From Mycolicibacterium canariasense (GTDB lineage: Bacteria > Actinomycetota > Actinomycetes > Mycobacteriales > Mycobacteriaceae), in the NCBI RefSeq assembly GCF_002101555.1, contig NZ_LQOL01000081.1, positions 124,001-188,000 on the forward strand: a DNA stretch of 64,000 nt, in the 5' to 3' direction. Both the position numbers and the translations under genes were made by a program. Shown here piece by piece: positions 36,823-47,163 of the stretch (positions are counted from its first letter, which is position 1; each line of letters starts with the position of its first letter). Below the pieces are notes generated by a model, which saw nothing but the letters and a program-made list of their open reading frames with translations, searched no databases and was not told where the DNA came from.

Positions 36823-37764
36823 ATGTCCCATTGGAGTACTGCCAACATTCCGCCTCAGACGGGCCGCACCGCCATCGTCACCGGGGCCAACACCGGCCTC
36901 GGCTTCGAGACCGCCAAGGCACTCGCGGACAAGGGTGCCCACGTCGTGCTGGCCGTCCGCGATCTCGACAAGGGCCGCGCGGCCGCCGAGCGGATCGGCG
37001 GCGACGTCGCCCTGCAGCGGCTCGACCTCGGCTCGCTGGCCTCGGTGCGCGAGGCCGCCGAGGAGCTCAAGGGCGCCTACCGCACCATCGACCTGCTGAT
37101 CAACAACGCCGGGGTGATGACCCCACCCAAGCAGACCACCGCCGACGGTTTCGAGCTGCAGTTCGGCACCAACCACCTCGGCCACTTCGCCCTCACCGGC
37201 CTGTTGCTCGACCGGCTGCTGCCGGTGCCCGGCTCCCGAGTGGTGACGGTCAGCAGCATCGGGCACCGCTTCGCCCGCGCCATCCGGTTCGAGGATCTGC
37301 AGTGGGAGCGCGACTACAACCGGCTCATCGCGTACGGCCAGTCCAAGCTGGCCAACCTGATGTTCACCTATGAGCTGCAACGCCGACTGACCGGGCAGCG
37401 TACGACGGCGCTGGCGGCACACCCGGGCGGCTCGGACACCGAACTGGCGCGCCACCTGCCGCGCGCCTTCCAGCTGGCCCTTCCCGTCGCACGCGCGCTG
37501 TTCCAGGAGGCCGCGATGGGGGCACTGCCGACACTGCGGGCCGCCACCGATCCGGGCGCGCTGGGCGGTCAGTACTACGGACCCGACGGGTTCGCCGAAC
37601 AGAAGGGCCGTCCCAAGCTGGTGACCTCCAGCGAATACTCCTACGACGTCGAGGCACAGCGCCGGCTGTGGGCGGTGTCCGAGGAGCTCACCGGCGTGAC
37701 CTTCCCGGAGTCACTGGACGACCCGGTCACGCAATGGGACGAACTCCCATCCGGCCGCGCGTAA
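36823..37764 (+). CDS. Short-chain dehydrogenase/reductase, Rv0439c type, copy 1
   Basis: A 313-residue NADP-type SDR of the retinol-dehydrogenase-like group. [20 protein letters not shown] is the cofactor motif, [12 protein letters not shown] the NAG motif, and [19 protein letters not shown] carries the catalytic Tyr/Lys. AAGGAG lies 6-7 nt before the ATG. It is clearly paralogous to the SDR at 41234-42160. The 3' end overlaps the convergent deacetylase gene by 54 bp. The substrate is unknown. Confidence 0.9.
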   Translation: MSHWSTANIPPQTGRTAIVTGANTGLGFETAKALADKGAHVVLAVRDLDKGRAAAERIGGDVALQRLDLGSLASVREAAEELKGAYRTIDLLINNAGVMTPPKQTTADGFELQFGTNHLGHFALTGLLLDRLLPVPGSRVVTVSSIGHRFARAIRFEDLQWERDYNRLIAYGQSKLANLMFTYELQRRLTGQRTTALAAHPGGSDTELARHLPRAFQLALPVARALFQEAAMGALPTLRAATDPGALGGQYYGPDGFAEQKGRPKLVTSSEYSYDVEAQRRLWAVSEELTGVTFPESLDDPVTQWDELPSGRA

Positions 37765-38451
37765 CTGCGGGATCGCCGCGGCGTACCCCGCGGCGGTCCC
37801 GGCCTCCGGGTGGTTCATGTGCGAGATGAGGATCGACCCCGGGGCGGCGCCCAGCACGTTGGCACACACCTTCGCCGCGGGCAGCGTCGCCCCGGCGTCA
37901 GCGTTGACCGTGAAGCCCAGTGGCCGCTCACCGAGGTCGTGCACGATCGACACCGCGACATCGTCATAGTGCGCGGTGCCGGGCCGGAACCAGGTGGGCG
38001 GCCGGCCGGTCAGCTCGGTGATCTTCTGCTTGTCGCCCGAGACCTCGTCGACCACCTCGGCGGGCGAGCGCGTTCCGGGGATGCCGTACGCCGAGCGACC
38101 GCTCACCGACAGCGGCACATGCCGGGTGCCGTGGTTGCCGATCTCGAACAACGGATCGGCGGCCAGTTCCGCGGCCCGGTCGGGGTGCTGGTCGATCCAC
38201 CTGGCGTTCAGGAACAGCACCGCCGGCACCTGGTTGTGTCGCAAGGTGTCCAGCAGCGCGTCGTCGCAGCCGCGGCCCGGGCAGGCGTCGAACGTCAGCG
38301 CCAGCTGGCGTCCGGCGGGCACGAACGAGGTGGCGATCCCGGGCAGCGCCATTCCCCACTGACTGGGCGCGCGGGCGGCCGCCGCCCGCGGTGCGCACAC
38401 GCCCGCCGCGACCGCGGCGGACCCGGCCGCCAGGAACATCCGCCTGGTCAT
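37711..38451 (-). CDS. Tat-exported polysaccharide deacetylase (NodB fold)
   Basis: A 246-residue exported carbohydrate esterase-4 protein. The N-terminus MTRRMFLAAGSAAVAAGV has twin Arg followed by a hydrophobic stretch, which fits a Tat signal. The NodB domain shows LTFDACPGRGCDDALL with the catalytic/metal Asp, GNHGTRHVPL with the H-x-x-x-H metal pair, and TWFRPGTAHYDD. It would remove acetyl or similar groups from cell-wall or environmental glycans. The ATG at 38451 is chosen because it creates the signal. It is convergent with SDR copy 1. Confidence 0.87.
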   Translation of the reverse strand: MTRRMFLAAGSAAVAAGVCAPRAAAARAPSQWGMALPGIATSFVPAGRQLALTFDACPGRGCDDALLDTLRHNQVPAVLFLNARWIDQHPDRAAELAADPLFEIGNHGTRHVPLSVSGRSAYGIPGTRSPAEVVDEVSGDKQKITELTGRPPTWFRPGTAHYDDVAVSIVHDLGERPLGFTVNADAGATLPAAKVCANVLGAAPGSILISHMNHPEAGTAAGYAAAIPQLRAAGWEFVPLRDRVVQ

Positions 38452-38652
38452 CACCTGTCCGAAGGCTAGGCACCGACTCTGGACGCACTGTGTCCCGCGA
38501 CTGTGGGTTTGCTGGGGCGGTGCGGGTGCTGCGCGACGAGCGGACACCGGAAACCGGGCGATCCCCGGCGCGCCCCGTGCGACACGTCCTGCGGGTATGC
38601 GAACCCGGAACCCCTTGCCCTAGACTGCCCTTCGACCAGATAGGAGTCTCGG

Positions 38653-40359
38653 GTGCGGCCTAACGATGCGCCCAGCACCCAGGCTTTGCGGGGCTGGCAA
38701 CGTCGGGCGTTGGTGAAGTATCTGTCCGCCAAGCCCAAGGATTTCCTGGCTGTCGCGACCCCGGGTGCCGGCAAGACCACCTTCGCTCTGCGCATCGCCG
38801 GGGAGTTGCTGAGCGACCGTACCGTCGATCAGGTCGTGGTGGTGGTCCCCACCGAACACCTCAAGACACAGTGGTCGCAGGCCGCGGGCCGGGTCGGCAT
38901 CGCGATCGACCCGAAGTTCAGCAACTCGGCCGGCCACACCTCCAGCGACTACCACGGCATCGCCGTCACCTACGCCCAGGTGGCCAGCCACCCGACCCGG
39001 CACCGGGTGCGCACCGAGAATCACCGGACGCTGGTGATCTTCGACGAGATCCACCACGGCGGTGACGCCAAGAGCTGGGGTGACGGCATCCGGGAGGCCT
39101 ACGGCGACGCCACCCACCGGCTGGCCCTGACCGGTACCCCGTTCCGCAGCGACGACAGCCCCATCCCGTTCGTCACCTACGAGACCGACGGCGCGGGTTT
39201 CCAGCGCTCACGGGCCGACCACGTCTACGGCTACGCCGACGCGCTCGCCGACGGCGTGGTGCGCCCCGTCGTGTTCATGGCCTACTCGGGTGAAGCCCGC
39301 TGGCGCGACAGCGCCGGCGAGGAACACGCGGCCCGGCTCGGGGAACCGCTGACCGCCGAACAGACCGCGCGGGCCTGGCGCACCGCGCTGAACCCCGCCG
39401 GCGAATGGATGCCCGCGGTGATCGCGGCGGCCGACACCCGGCTGCAGCAGAAGCGTCAGCACGTGCCCGACGCCGGCGGCATGATCATCGCCACCGACCA
39501 GACCGCGGCCCGCGCCTACGCCAAGCTGCTCACCACCATCACCGGCGAAGCGCCCACCGTCGTGTTGTCCGACGATCCGACGGCCTCGAACAAGATCTCG
39601 CAGTTCTCCGAATCCACCAGCCGGTGGATGGTGGCGGTGCGCATGGTGTCCGAGGGTGTCGACGTGCCGCGGCTGGCGGTCGGGGTGTACGCCACCAGCG
39701 CGTCCACCCCGCTGTTCTTCGCGCAGGCCATCGGCCGATTCGTCCGCAGCCGCCGCCCCGGTGAGACGGCGAGCATCTTCCTGCCCTCGGTGCCCAACCT
39801 GCTGCAGTTGGCCTCCGAGATGGAGGAGCAGCGCAACCACGTGCTCGGCAAGCCGCACCGCGAGAAGGACGGCCTGGACGACGAACTGCTCGAGGACGCC
39901 GAGAAGCGCAAGGACGAGAAGTCGGACCTGGACCGGGGTTTCGAGTACCTCGGGGCCGAGGCCGAACTCGACCAGGTGATCTTCGAGGGCTCATCGTTCG
40001 GCACCTCCACCCCGGCCGGCAGCGCGGAGGAGGCCGACTACCTCGGCATTCCCGGGCTGCTGGACACCGACCAGATGCGCGACCTGCTGCGCCGCCGCCA
40101 GGACGAGCAACTGCAGAAGCGCACCGCCTCGGGCGAGCCGCCGCCGAAGACCACCCACGGCCAGTTGCGGGACCTGCGCCGCGAGCTCAACGTGCTGGTG
40201 TCGGCGTTGCACCACCGCACCGGCCGGCCGCACGGGTGGATCCACAACGAGTTGCGCCGCCGCCGCGGCGGTCCGCCGGTCGCGGCGGCCACCCGCGAAC
40301 AGCTGCAGGAACGCATCGACGCGGTGCGCGAGATGCAGCGCGAACTGTCGGGCGGTTAG
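38653..40359 (+). CDS. SF2 (DEAD/DEAH, XPB-like) helicase
   Basis: A 568-residue ATP-dependent nucleic acid helicase or translocase. Motif I is VATPGAGKTTFALR near residue 35, motif II LVIFDEIHHGG, motif III LALTGTPFRSD, and motif VI FAQAIGRFVRSRRPGE. The C-terminal 150 residues are charged and helical (REKDGLDDELLEDAEKRKDEK, then HGWIHNELRRRRGG), which may be the DNA-contact part. The GTG at 38653 starts right after a promoter-like region. It is convergent with the HAD gene, overlapping by 4 bp. Specific role unknown, possibly repair. Confidence 0.87.
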   Translation: MRPNDAPSTQALRGWQRRALVKYLSAKPKDFLAVATPGAGKTTFALRIAGELLSDRTVDQVVVVVPTEHLKTQWSQAAGRVGIAIDPKFSNSAGHTSSDYHGIAVTYAQVASHPTRHRVRTENHRTLVIFDEIHHGGDAKSWGDGIREAYGDATHRLALTGTPFRSDDSPIPFVTYETDGAGFQRSRADHVYGYADALADGVVRPVVFMAYSGEARWRDSAGEEHAARLGEPLTAEQTARAWRTALNPAGEWMPAVIAAADTRLQQKRQHVPDAGGMIIATDQTAARAYAKLLTTITGEAPTVVLSDDPTASNKISQFSESTSRWMVAVRMVSEGVDVPRLAVGVYATSASTPLFFAQAIGRFVRSRRPGETASIFLPSVPNLLQLASEMEEQRNHVLGKPHREKDGLDDELLEDAEKRKDEKSDLDRGFEYLGAEAELDQVIFEGSSFGTSTPAGSAEEADYLGIPGLLDTDQMRDLLRRRQDEQLQKRTASGEPPPKTTHGQLRDLRRELNVLVSALHHRTGRPHGWIHNELRRRRGGPPVAAATREQLQERIDAVREMQRELSGG

Positions 40360-41171
40360 AGCCCCAGCAGCTCCGGCAGGTCCGCCACCGAATCGATGAC
40401 ACGGTTCGGCTGCATGGCGAAATCGTCTGCGGCCCAACGATCCAAGGTGGACTGCCGGAACTTGCCGGTGCGCACCAGCACACCGGTCATCCCGACCACC
40501 TGGGCCGCCAGCACGTCGTTGTTGAGGTCGTCGCCGACCATGTACATCTCCTCGGGATCCACGCCGAGCCGGCTCGCGGCGGCCAGGAAACCCTGCGGTG
40601 CGGGCTTACCCACGGCGGTGGCCTTGCGCCCGGATGTCTCCTCCATCCCGATCAGGTACATCCCGGTGTCCACCCGCAGTCCGTCGGTGGTGGTCCACGC
40701 GGTGCTGCGGTGCATCGCCACCACCGGCACGCCCTGAGCCATCCAGTCGTACACCCAGCTCAGGGTCAGGTGGCTGTATTCCGGGCCCGCGCCGCCGAGC
40801 AGCACCACATCCGGGGTTTCCGGCGCGGCCGGCCCGGTGAACTGATGGGAGTAGACGATGTCCACGCCGGCCATGTCCTCGGCGATGTCCCCGCTGTTCA
40901 CCAGGAAACATCGGGCGCCCGGATAGCGGTCACGCACGTACTCGGCGGTGAGCAGCGCCGAGGTCACCACCTCGTCGGGCGCGACGGCCATACCGGCCGC
41001 GGTGAGCAGGTCCGCGATCTGCCTGCGGGTGCGGGTGGTGGTGTTGGTCAGGTAACTACGGGCAACCTGGTTCGCCGAAAGCGCCTGCAGCGCCGCGGCA
41101 GCTCCGGGAATCGGTTGCCACGATGTCACCAGGACACCGTCGATATCGAACAGCACGCCACCGATCGCCAT
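40356..41171 (-). CDS. HAD superfamily (class IIA, NagD-like) phosphatase
   Basis: A 271-residue haloacid-dehalogenase-type phosphatase. Motif I is [12 protein letters not shown] near residue 8, motif [14 protein letters not shown], and motif [17 protein letters not shown] followed by [13 protein letters not shown]. The large cap of class IIA lies between them. The substrate could be a sugar phosphate, nucleotide or phospho-amino-acid and cannot be decided. It is divergent from the second SDR gene, with 62 bp between starts. Confidence 0.9.
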   Translation of the reverse strand: MAIGGVLFDIDGVLVTSWQPIPGAAAALQALSANQVARSYLTNTTTRTRRQIADLLTAAGMAVAPDEVVTSALLTAEYVRDRYPGARCFLVNSGDIAEDMAGVDIVYSHQFTGPAAPETPDVVLLGGAGPEYSHLTLSWVYDWMAQGVPVVAMHRSTAWTTTDGLRVDTGMYLIGMEETSGRKATAVGKPAPQGFLAAASRLGVDPEEMYMVGDDLNNDVLAAQVVGMTGVLVRTGKFRQSTLDRWAADDFAMQPNRVIDSVADLPELLGL

Positions 41172-41233
41172 GTGCCGACAGTAAACGGCCGGTCCTCTGG
41201 CGCAACTCGGGCCGCCCAGTAGTGTTGCCGAAC

Positions 41234-42160
41234 ATGGGGAGCCTGTTCTTCGGACGCCGCTGGACCGAGGCCGACGTGCCCGACCAGACCGGCAAGATCG
41301 CGATCGTCACCGGCGCCAACACCGGGCTGGGTTTCGAGACCGCGCGGGTGCTGGCCGCCCGCGGTGCCCGCGTCGTCATCGCGGTGCGCGACACCGCCAA
41401 GGGGGCCGCCGCGGCGGCCAAGATCCCTGGCGACGTCACGGTGCAGAAGCTGGATCTGGGATCGCTGGCCTCGGTCCGGGAGGCGGCCGGCCAGCTGCGC
41501 GACGAGTTCGACAAGATCGACCTGCTGATCAACAACGCCGGCGTGATGTACCCGCCCAAGCAGAACACCGCCGACGGGTTCGAGCTGCAGTTCGGCACCA
41601 ACCACCTGGGCCCGTTCGCGCTGACCGGGTTGCTGCTGGATCGTCTTCTGCCCGTTGCGGGTTCACGCGTGGTAGCGGTGGCCAGCATTGCCCACCGGAT
41701 CCAGGCTGCCATCCATTTCGACGACCTGCAGTGGGAGCGCGGCTACAACAGGGTGGCCGCCTACGGGCAGTCCAAGTTGGCCAACCTGCTGTTCACCTAC
41801 GAACTGCAGCGGCGGCTGTCCAGCCATCACAACGCGACCATCGCGGTGGCCGCCCACCCCGGGATCTCCAACACCGAGTTGATGCGGCACACCCCCGGCA
41901 ACGGGTTGCCCGGCGCCGCCACCCTGACCGGACTGATGACCAACAGCCCACAGGTGGGCGCCCTGGCGACGCTGCGGGCGGCGACCGATCCGGCCGTGCG
42001 CGGTGGCCAGTACTACGGCCCGGCGTTCCCCGTCGCGTCGTTCGGGCTCATCGGGCATCCGGTGTTGGTGACCTCGACGGACCAGTCCCACGACGTCGAT
42101 CTGCAGCGCCGGCTGTGGACGGTCTCCGAGGAACTCACCGGCGTCACGTTCCCGGTCTAA
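41234..42160 (+). CDS. Short-chain dehydrogenase/reductase, Rv0439c type, copy 2
   Basis: A 308-residue [43 protein letters not shown] and [20 protein letters not shown] match copy 1 (36823-37764) along the whole length, with differences in the C-terminal third. The ATG at 41234 gives [20 protein letters not shown]. Its stop overlaps the moeA2 start (TAATG). In M. tuberculosis a single SDR (Rv0439c) fills the space between groEL2 and moeA2, so one of the two copies here is a duplicate. Confidence 0.9.
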   Translation: MGSLFFGRRWTEADVPDQTGKIAIVTGANTGLGFETARVLAARGARVVIAVRDTAKGAAAAAKIPGDVTVQKLDLGSLASVREAAGQLRDEFDKIDLLINNAGVMYPPKQNTADGFELQFGTNHLGPFALTGLLLDRLLPVAGSRVVAVASIAHRIQAAIHFDDLQWERGYNRVAAYGQSKLANLLFTYELQRRLSSHHNATIAVAAHPGISNTELMRHTPGNGLPGAATLTGLMTNSPQVGALATLRAATDPAVRGGQYYGPAFPVASFGLIGHPVLVTSTDQSHDVDLQRRLWTVSEELTGVTFPV

Positions 42161-43362
42161 TGCGTACGGTCGACGAACACCAGCGCGTCATCGCTGGCCT
42201 GATCACGCCGCGTGCACCCGTCGTGGTGCCGCTGGCCGACGCGCTGGGACTGGCACTGGCCGCCGACGTGGTGGCGCCGCTGTCACTGCCCGGGTTCGAC
42301 AACTCGGCGATGGACGGCTTCGCCGTGTACGCCGACGACATCGCCGGCGCGAGCGCCGAACACCCGGTCAGCCTGCCGGTCGCCGACGACATCCCGGCCG
42401 GGCGCACCGACACCGGCACGCTGAAAGCCGGTACGGCGCAACGGATCATGACCGGGGCCCCACTGCCGGCCGGGGCGACCGCGGTGGTGCCCGTGGAGGC
42501 CACCGACGCCGACTTCGCGACCCCCTCCTCGGCGGTCGCGATCCGGACCGCCGCCCGGGCCGGCCAGCACATCCGGCGCGCCGGCGAGGACGTCACGGCC
42601 GGGACGACGGTGCTGCGCACCGGTCAGGTGCTCACCCCGGCGGCACTGGGCCTGGCGGCCGCGCTGGGCCTCGGCGAACTGACGGTGCTGCCGCGGCAGC
42701 GGGTGCTGGTGATGTCGACCGGCTCGGAGTTGGTGGCGCCGGGCACGGCGCTGCTGCCCGGCCAGATCTACGAGTCCAACGCCGTGATGCTGGCCGCCGC
42801 CGTCCGCGACGCCGGGGGGGAGGTGGTCGCCTGCCCGATGGTGGGTGACGACGTCGACGCCTTCCGGGACGCCCTGCGCAGCTACGCCGCGGCCGCCGAC
42901 CTGATCATCACCACCGGAGGGGTCAGCGCGGGCGCCTACGAGGTGGTCAAGGATGCCCTGTCCGGTGAGGTGGAGTTCGTCAAGGTGGCCATGCAGCCCG
43001 GCATGCCGCAGGGCTCCGGCACGGTGGCCGGCACGCCCATCGTCACGCTGCCCGGCAATCCGGTGAGCTCACTGGTGTCCTTCGAGGTGTTCGTGCGGGC
43101 CCCGCTGCGCGCAGCCATGGGACTGGTTCCCGACCGGCCCCGGCGCATGGTGACGCTCACCGATGACCTGACCTCGCCGAAGGGCAAACGACAGTTCCGC
43201 CGGGGGATGCTCGCGGGTGACACCGTGACCAGTTTCGGGCCACCGGCCTCGCACCACCTGCGCTGGCTGGCGTCGTCGAACTGCCTGCTGGACATCGACG
43301 AGGACGTCGAGCAGATCGCGGCCGGATCGGCCGTCCGGGTCTGGGACCTGTCAGTCGGCTGA
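42160..43362 (+). CDS. moeA2: Molybdopterin molybdenumtransferase MoeA2
   Basis: A 400-residue enzyme that inserts molybdate into adenylylated molybdopterin during molybdenum cofactor synthesis. The early segment PGFDNSAMDGFAVYADDI contains the conserved NSAMDG motif, TGGVSAGAYEVVKDAL the MPT-binding TTGG/SxG loop, and VTLPGNPVSSLVSFEVFV the LPGNP motif. The ATG at 42160 overlaps the previous stop by one base and gives a length close to Rv0438c. It is the second gene of an SDR-moeA2-psd-pssA-ATPase run. Confidence 0.93.
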   Translation: MRTVDEHQRVIAGLITPRAPVVVPLADALGLALAADVVAPLSLPGFDNSAMDGFAVYADDIAGASAEHPVSLPVADDIPAGRTDTGTLKAGTAQRIMTGAPLPAGATAVVPVEATDADFATPSSAVAIRTAARAGQHIRRAGEDVTAGTTVLRTGQVLTPAALGLAAALGLGELTVLPRQRVLVMSTGSELVAPGTALLPGQIYESNAVMLAAAVRDAGGEVVACPMVGDDVDAFRDALRSYAAAADLIITTGGVSAGAYEVVKDALSGEVEFVKVAMQPGMPQGSGTVAGTPIVTLPGNPVSSLVSFEVFVRAPLRAAMGLVPDRPRRMVTLTDDLTSPKGKRQFRRGMLAGDTVTSFGPPASHHLRWLASSNCLLDIDEDVEQIAAGSAVRVWDLSVG

Positions 43363-43386
43363 ATCCACGTAGAATCGGGAGCCGCC

Positions 43387-44094
43387 ATGGCCAGACCTGC
43401 CCGCCCCTCCGACGACACCGCGTCCGAAGTGGAACGCTTCGCCGACCTCGTCCGCTCGACCGTCCCTCCGATCCACCCGGCCGGCCTGCCGTTCATCGCC
43501 GGCGGCCTGGGCATCGCGCTCGCCGGCCGTAACCGGCGCTGGCTGCGCAACACCGGCCTGTCCGCCGCGAGCTTCTGCGCGCTGTTCTTCCGGCACCCGC
43601 CCCGGGTGCCGCCCACCCGGCCGGATGTCGTGGTGGCGCCCGCCGACGGCCGGATCACCCTGATCGACCAGGCGGTTCCGCCGGCCGAGCTGGGTCTGCC
43701 GGACACCCCGATGACACGGATCAGCATCTTCCTGTCGCTGTTCGACGCCCACGTGCAGCGCGCCCCGGCGGCCGGCGAGGTGGTGGCCGTGCGGCACCGC
43801 CCCGGCCAGTTCCAGTCCGCCGACAAGGACACCGCCAGCGAGGCCAACGAACGCAACAGCCTGCTGATCCGCACCCCGGACGGGGTCGACGTGGTCGCCG
43901 TCCAGATCGCCGGCCTGCTGGCCCGGCGGATCGTCTGCACCGCCCGCCCCGGCGACAAACTGGCCCTCGGCGAAACCTACGGCCTGATCCGCTTCGGGTC
44001 CCGGCTGGACACCTACCTGCCCGCCGGCGCCAAGGTGGCCGTCGAAATCGGGCAACGCGCGATCGGCGGCGAAACCGTGTTGGCGCAGCTGTGA
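43387..44094 (+). CDS. psd: Phosphatidylserine decarboxylase
   Basis: Makes phosphatidylethanolamine by decarboxylating phosphatidylserine at the membrane. The 235-residue proenzyme is of the short archaeal/mycobacterial type. [15 protein letters not shown] and [14 protein letters not shown] are family landmarks. The self-cleavage site that forms the pyruvoyl group is the Gly-Ser of [13 protein letters not shown] near the C-terminus. It is translationally coupled to pssA, whose GTG overlaps the psd stop. Confidence 0.94.
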   Translation: MARPARPSDDTASEVERFADLVRSTVPPIHPAGLPFIAGGLGIALAGRNRRWLRNTGLSAASFCALFFRHPPRVPPTRPDVVVAPADGRITLIDQAVPPAELGLPDTPMTRISIFLSLFDAHVQRAPAAGEVVAVRHRPGQFQSADKDTASEANERNSLLIRTPDGVDVVAVQIAGLLARRIVCTARPGDKLALGETYGLIRFGSRLDTYLPAGAKVAVEIGQRAIGGETVLAQL

Positions 44095-44960
44095 TCAAGG
44101 CCCGGATCAAGCCGCCGGCGGTGAGCCTGCGGTTCCTGCCCAGTGCGATGACCGTCGCCGCCATCTGCCTCGGACTGTCGGCGGTGAAGTTCGCCCTGGA
44201 CGGCCGGCCCACCGAGGCGATGGCGCTGCTGGCCGTCGCCGCCATCCTGGATGCGCTCGACGGCCGTACCGCCCGGATGCTCAAGGCCACCTCCCGTATG
44301 GGTGAGGAGATCGACTCACTGGCCGACGCGGTGAATTTCGGTGTGGCCCCGGCCTTCATCGTCTACGCCACGCTGCTGTCGCATTCGCAGATCGGCTGGA
44401 TCGTGGTGCTGTTCTACGCGGTGTGCATCGTGCTGCGGCTGGCCCGGTTCAACGCCATGCTCGACGCCGATCTGCCGGCGTACGAGAAGGAATACTTCAT
44501 GGGCATGCCGGCCCCGGCCGGTGCCATCGGCGCGATCGGCCCGATCGCGGTCAAGATGCAGTTCCCCGGCGACTGGTGGAACACCCCGGCCGCCGAATGG
44601 GCGGTGATCGCGTGGATGATCGGCGTCTCGCTGCTGGTGGTCAGCGCCATCCCGATGCGCAAGGTGCACACCTTCTCGGTGCCGCCGAACATGGTGGCAC
44701 CGCTGCTGGCCCTGCTGGCGATCGGCGTCGCCGCCTCGGTGCTGTATGGCTACGTCGTGATCATGGTCATCATCGTCGCCTACGTCATCCACATCCCGTT
44801 CGCGGTGCGCAGCAAGCGCTGGGTGGCCGCCCATCCGGAATCCTGGAACGACAAACCGCGCCAGCAGCGCGCGGCCCGGCGGGCCATTCGGCGCACCCAA
44901 CAGCCGCACCGGCGCTCGGTCTCCCGGCTCGGCCTGCGTAAGCCGCCCGGGCGGCAGTGA
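44091..44960 (+). CDS. pssA: CDP-diacylglycerol-serine O-phosphatidyltransferase
   Basis: An integral membrane enzyme of 289 residues that makes phosphatidylserine from CDP-diacylglycerol and serine, the substrate of the psd product. The CDP-alcohol phosphatidyltransferase motif is visible as LDGRTARML followed by GEEIDSLAD, with all Asp positions present. About six to seven hydrophobic helices follow, ending in a basic tail. The GTG at 44091 overlaps the psd stop, and the pssA stop overlaps the next start, so three genes are coupled. Confidence 0.94.
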   Translation: MIKARIKPPAVSLRFLPSAMTVAAICLGLSAVKFALDGRPTEAMALLAVAAILDALDGRTARMLKATSRMGEEIDSLADAVNFGVAPAFIVYATLLSHSQIGWIVVLFYAVCIVLRLARFNAMLDADLPAYEKEYFMGMPAPAGAIGAIGPIAVKMQFPGDWWNTPAAEWAVIAWMIGVSLLVVSAIPMRKVHTFSVPPNMVAPLLALLAIGVAASVLYGYVVIMVIIVAYVIHIPFAVRSKRWVAAHPESWNDKPRQQRAARRAIRRTQQPHRRSVSRLGLRKPPGRQ

Positions 44961-47113
44961 GCCTCACCGGGATGACCCTGACGCTGACCGCGCGCCTGAA
45001 CACCTCGGCACTGGATTCACGCCGCGGCGTGGTGCGTCTGCATCCGGAGGCCATCGCGGCACTCGGTATCCGGGAATGGGACGCGGTGTCGCTGCTGGGT
45101 TCGCGGTCCACCGCCGCCGTCGTCGGGGTGGCCCCGGACGGCACGCCCGCCGGGGTGGCCCTGCTCGACGATGTCACGCTGTCCAATGCGGGCCTGCGCG
45201 AGAACGCCGCGGTGGTGGTGGAGCCGGTGACGGTGCACGGCGCGAAATCGGTCACGCTGACCGGATCGCGGCTGGCCACCCAGTCCGTCTCCCCCGCCAC
45301 CTTGCGAATGGCCTTGCTGGGCAAGGTGATGACGGTCGGTGACACCGTGTCGCTGCTGCCGCGCGATCTGGGGCCCGGCACCTCCACATCGGCGGCGACG
45401 ACGGCGCTGGCCACCTCGGTGGGCATCACCTGGACCTCGGAACTGCTCACCGTCACCGGCGTCGACCCCGCCGGGACGGTCAGCGTGCAACCCAATTCGA
45501 TGGTGTCCTGGGGCGACGGTGTCTCCGAGCCGGTTCCGTTGCGCACCACCGCGGCGACGGCCGCGATACCGTTCGACGATCTCAAGGGCGCCCACGTGCA
45601 GGCCGGCAAGCTGACCGAATGGCTGAAGCTGGCCCTCGACGAGCCGCAGTTGCTCGAAACCCTTGGCGCCACAGCTAATCTCGGGGTACTGGTGTCCGGG
45701 CCGGCCGGCGCCGGCAAGGCCACCCTGGTGCGCGCGGTGTGCGCGCACCGCAGGCTCATCGAACTCGACGGCCCCGAGATCGGGGCCCTGCGCGCCGAGG
45801 ACCGGCTGTCCACGGTGGCGGCGACGGTGGCCAAGGTGCGCGACGGCGGCGGGGTGCTGTTGATCACCGATATCGACGCGCTGCTCCCGGCCGCCGCGGA
45901 ACCCGTCGCGACCCTGATCCTGGCCGAGCTGCGCACCGCGGTGGCCACCAAGGGGGTCGCGTTCATCGCCACCTCCGCGGTACCGGACAACGTGGACAAC
46001 CGGCTGCGCGCACCCGACCTGTGCGACCGCGAGCTCGGGGTGAGCCTGCCGGACGCCGCCACCCGGGCGGCGCTGCTGGAGGTGCTGCTGCGCGACGTAC
46101 CGGTCACCGATCTTACGTTGGACGAAATCGCTGAGCGCACACCGGGTTTCGTCGTCGCCGACCTCGCCGCGCTGGTCCGGGAGGCCGCCCTGCGGGCTGC
46201 GGCGCGGGCCAGCGGTGACGGTCAGCCGCCGACACTGACCCAGGACGACCTGACCGGCGCACTGTCGGTGATCCGCCCGCTGTCCCGGTCGGCGACCGAG
46301 GAGGTGGCCGTCGGCTCGGTCACCCTCGACGACGTCGGCGACATGGTGGCGACCAAGCAGGCGCTGACCGAGGCCGTGCTGTGGCCCCTGCAGCACCCGG
46401 ACACCTTCGCCCGGTTGGGGGTGCAGCCGCCGCGCGGCGTGCTGCTGTACGGACCGCCCGGCTGCGGTAAGACATTCGTGGTGCGCGCGCTGGCCAGCTC
46501 CGGCCGGCTGAGCGTGCACGCCGTCAAGGGCGCCGAACTGATGGACAAATGGGTGGGCGCCTCGGAGAAGGCGGTGCGCGAATTGTTCCGTCGTGCCAGG
46601 GATTCCGCGCCGTCGCTGGTGTTCCTCGACGAGGTCGACGCGCTGGCACCGCGGCGCGGGCAGAGCCATGACTCCGGTGTCACCGATCGGGTGGTGGCCG
46701 CGTTGCTGACCGAATTGGACGGTATCGAACCGCTGCGCGATGTGGTGGTGCTCGGCGCCACCAACCGGCCCGACCTCATCGACCCGGCACTGCTGCGGCC
46801 GGGCCGGCTGGAGAAGTTGGTCTTCGTCGAACCGCCGGACGGCCAGGCGCGCAAGGATATCCTGCGCACCGCAGGCAAATCCATCCCGCTGGCCCCGGAT
46901 GTCGACCTGGATGCATTGGCCGTGGAACTGGACGGCTACAGCGCCGCCGACTGCGTGGCCGTGCTGCGCGAGGCCGCGTTGGCGGCGATGCGCCGTTCGA
47001 TCGACGCCGCCGACGTCACCATGGACGATGTCGCCAAGGCCCGCGAGACCGTGCGGCCCTCGCTGAATCCCGAGCAGGTGGCGTCGCTGCGGGCGTTCAG
47101 CGAGAACCGCTGA
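44957..47113 (+). CDS. Cdc48-like AAA ATPase (Rv0435c type)
   Basis: A 718-residue protein with an N-terminal double-psi barrel-like domain (residues ~5-190) and two AAA modules. The first module is degenerate: its Walker A is GPAGAGKATL and its Walker B is LLITDIDALL, with Asp where the catalytic Glu is expected. The second is complete: GPPGCGKTF, LVFLDEVDALAPRRG and the Arg-finger region GATNRPDLIDPALLRPGRLEK. It would remodel or unfold protein complexes using the second ring. The start is coupled to pssA. It is the last gene of the block shared with M. tuberculosis. Confidence 0.92.
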   Translation: MSLTGMTLTLTARLNTSALDSRRGVVRLHPEAIAALGIREWDAVSLLGSRSTAAVVGVAPDGTPAGVALLDDVTLSNAGLRENAAVVVEPVTVHGAKSVTLTGSRLATQSVSPATLRMALLGKVMTVGDTVSLLPRDLGPGTSTSAATTALATSVGITWTSELLTVTGVDPAGTVSVQPNSMVSWGDGVSEPVPLRTTAATAAIPFDDLKGAHVQAGKLTEWLKLALDEPQLLETLGATANLGVLVSGPAGAGKATLVRAVCAHRRLIELDGPEIGALRAEDRLSTVAATVAKVRDGGGVLLITDIDALLPAAAEPVATLILAELRTAVATKGVAFIATSAVPDNVDNRLRAPDLCDRELGVSLPDAATRAALLEVLLRDVPVTDLTLDEIAERTPGFVVADLAALVREAALRAAARASGDGQPPTLTQDDLTGALSVIRPLSRSATEEVAVGSVTLDDVGDMVATKQALTEAVLWPLQHPDTFARLGVQPPRGVLLYGPPGCGKTFVVRALASSGRLSVHAVKGAELMDKWVGASEKAVRELFRRARDSAPSLVFLDEVDALAPRRGQSHDSGVTDRVVAALLTELDGIEPLRDVVVLGATNRPDLIDPALLRPGRLEKLVFVEPPDGQARKDILRTAGKSIPLAPDVDLDALAVELDGYSAADCVAVLREAALAAMRRSIDAADVTMDDVAKARETVRPSLNPEQVASLRAFSENR

Positions 47114-47163
47114 ACGCCGGTCCCGCACTGAAGCCAAACGTACCGCACGACTTGGCCCTAACC

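Noticed and set aside
45017-47137. 706-codon - strand open frame opposite the AAA ATPase gene
   Set aside because: It has repetitive His/Arg/Gly-rich antisense sequence with no domain; the + strand has two AAA modules and coupled starts.
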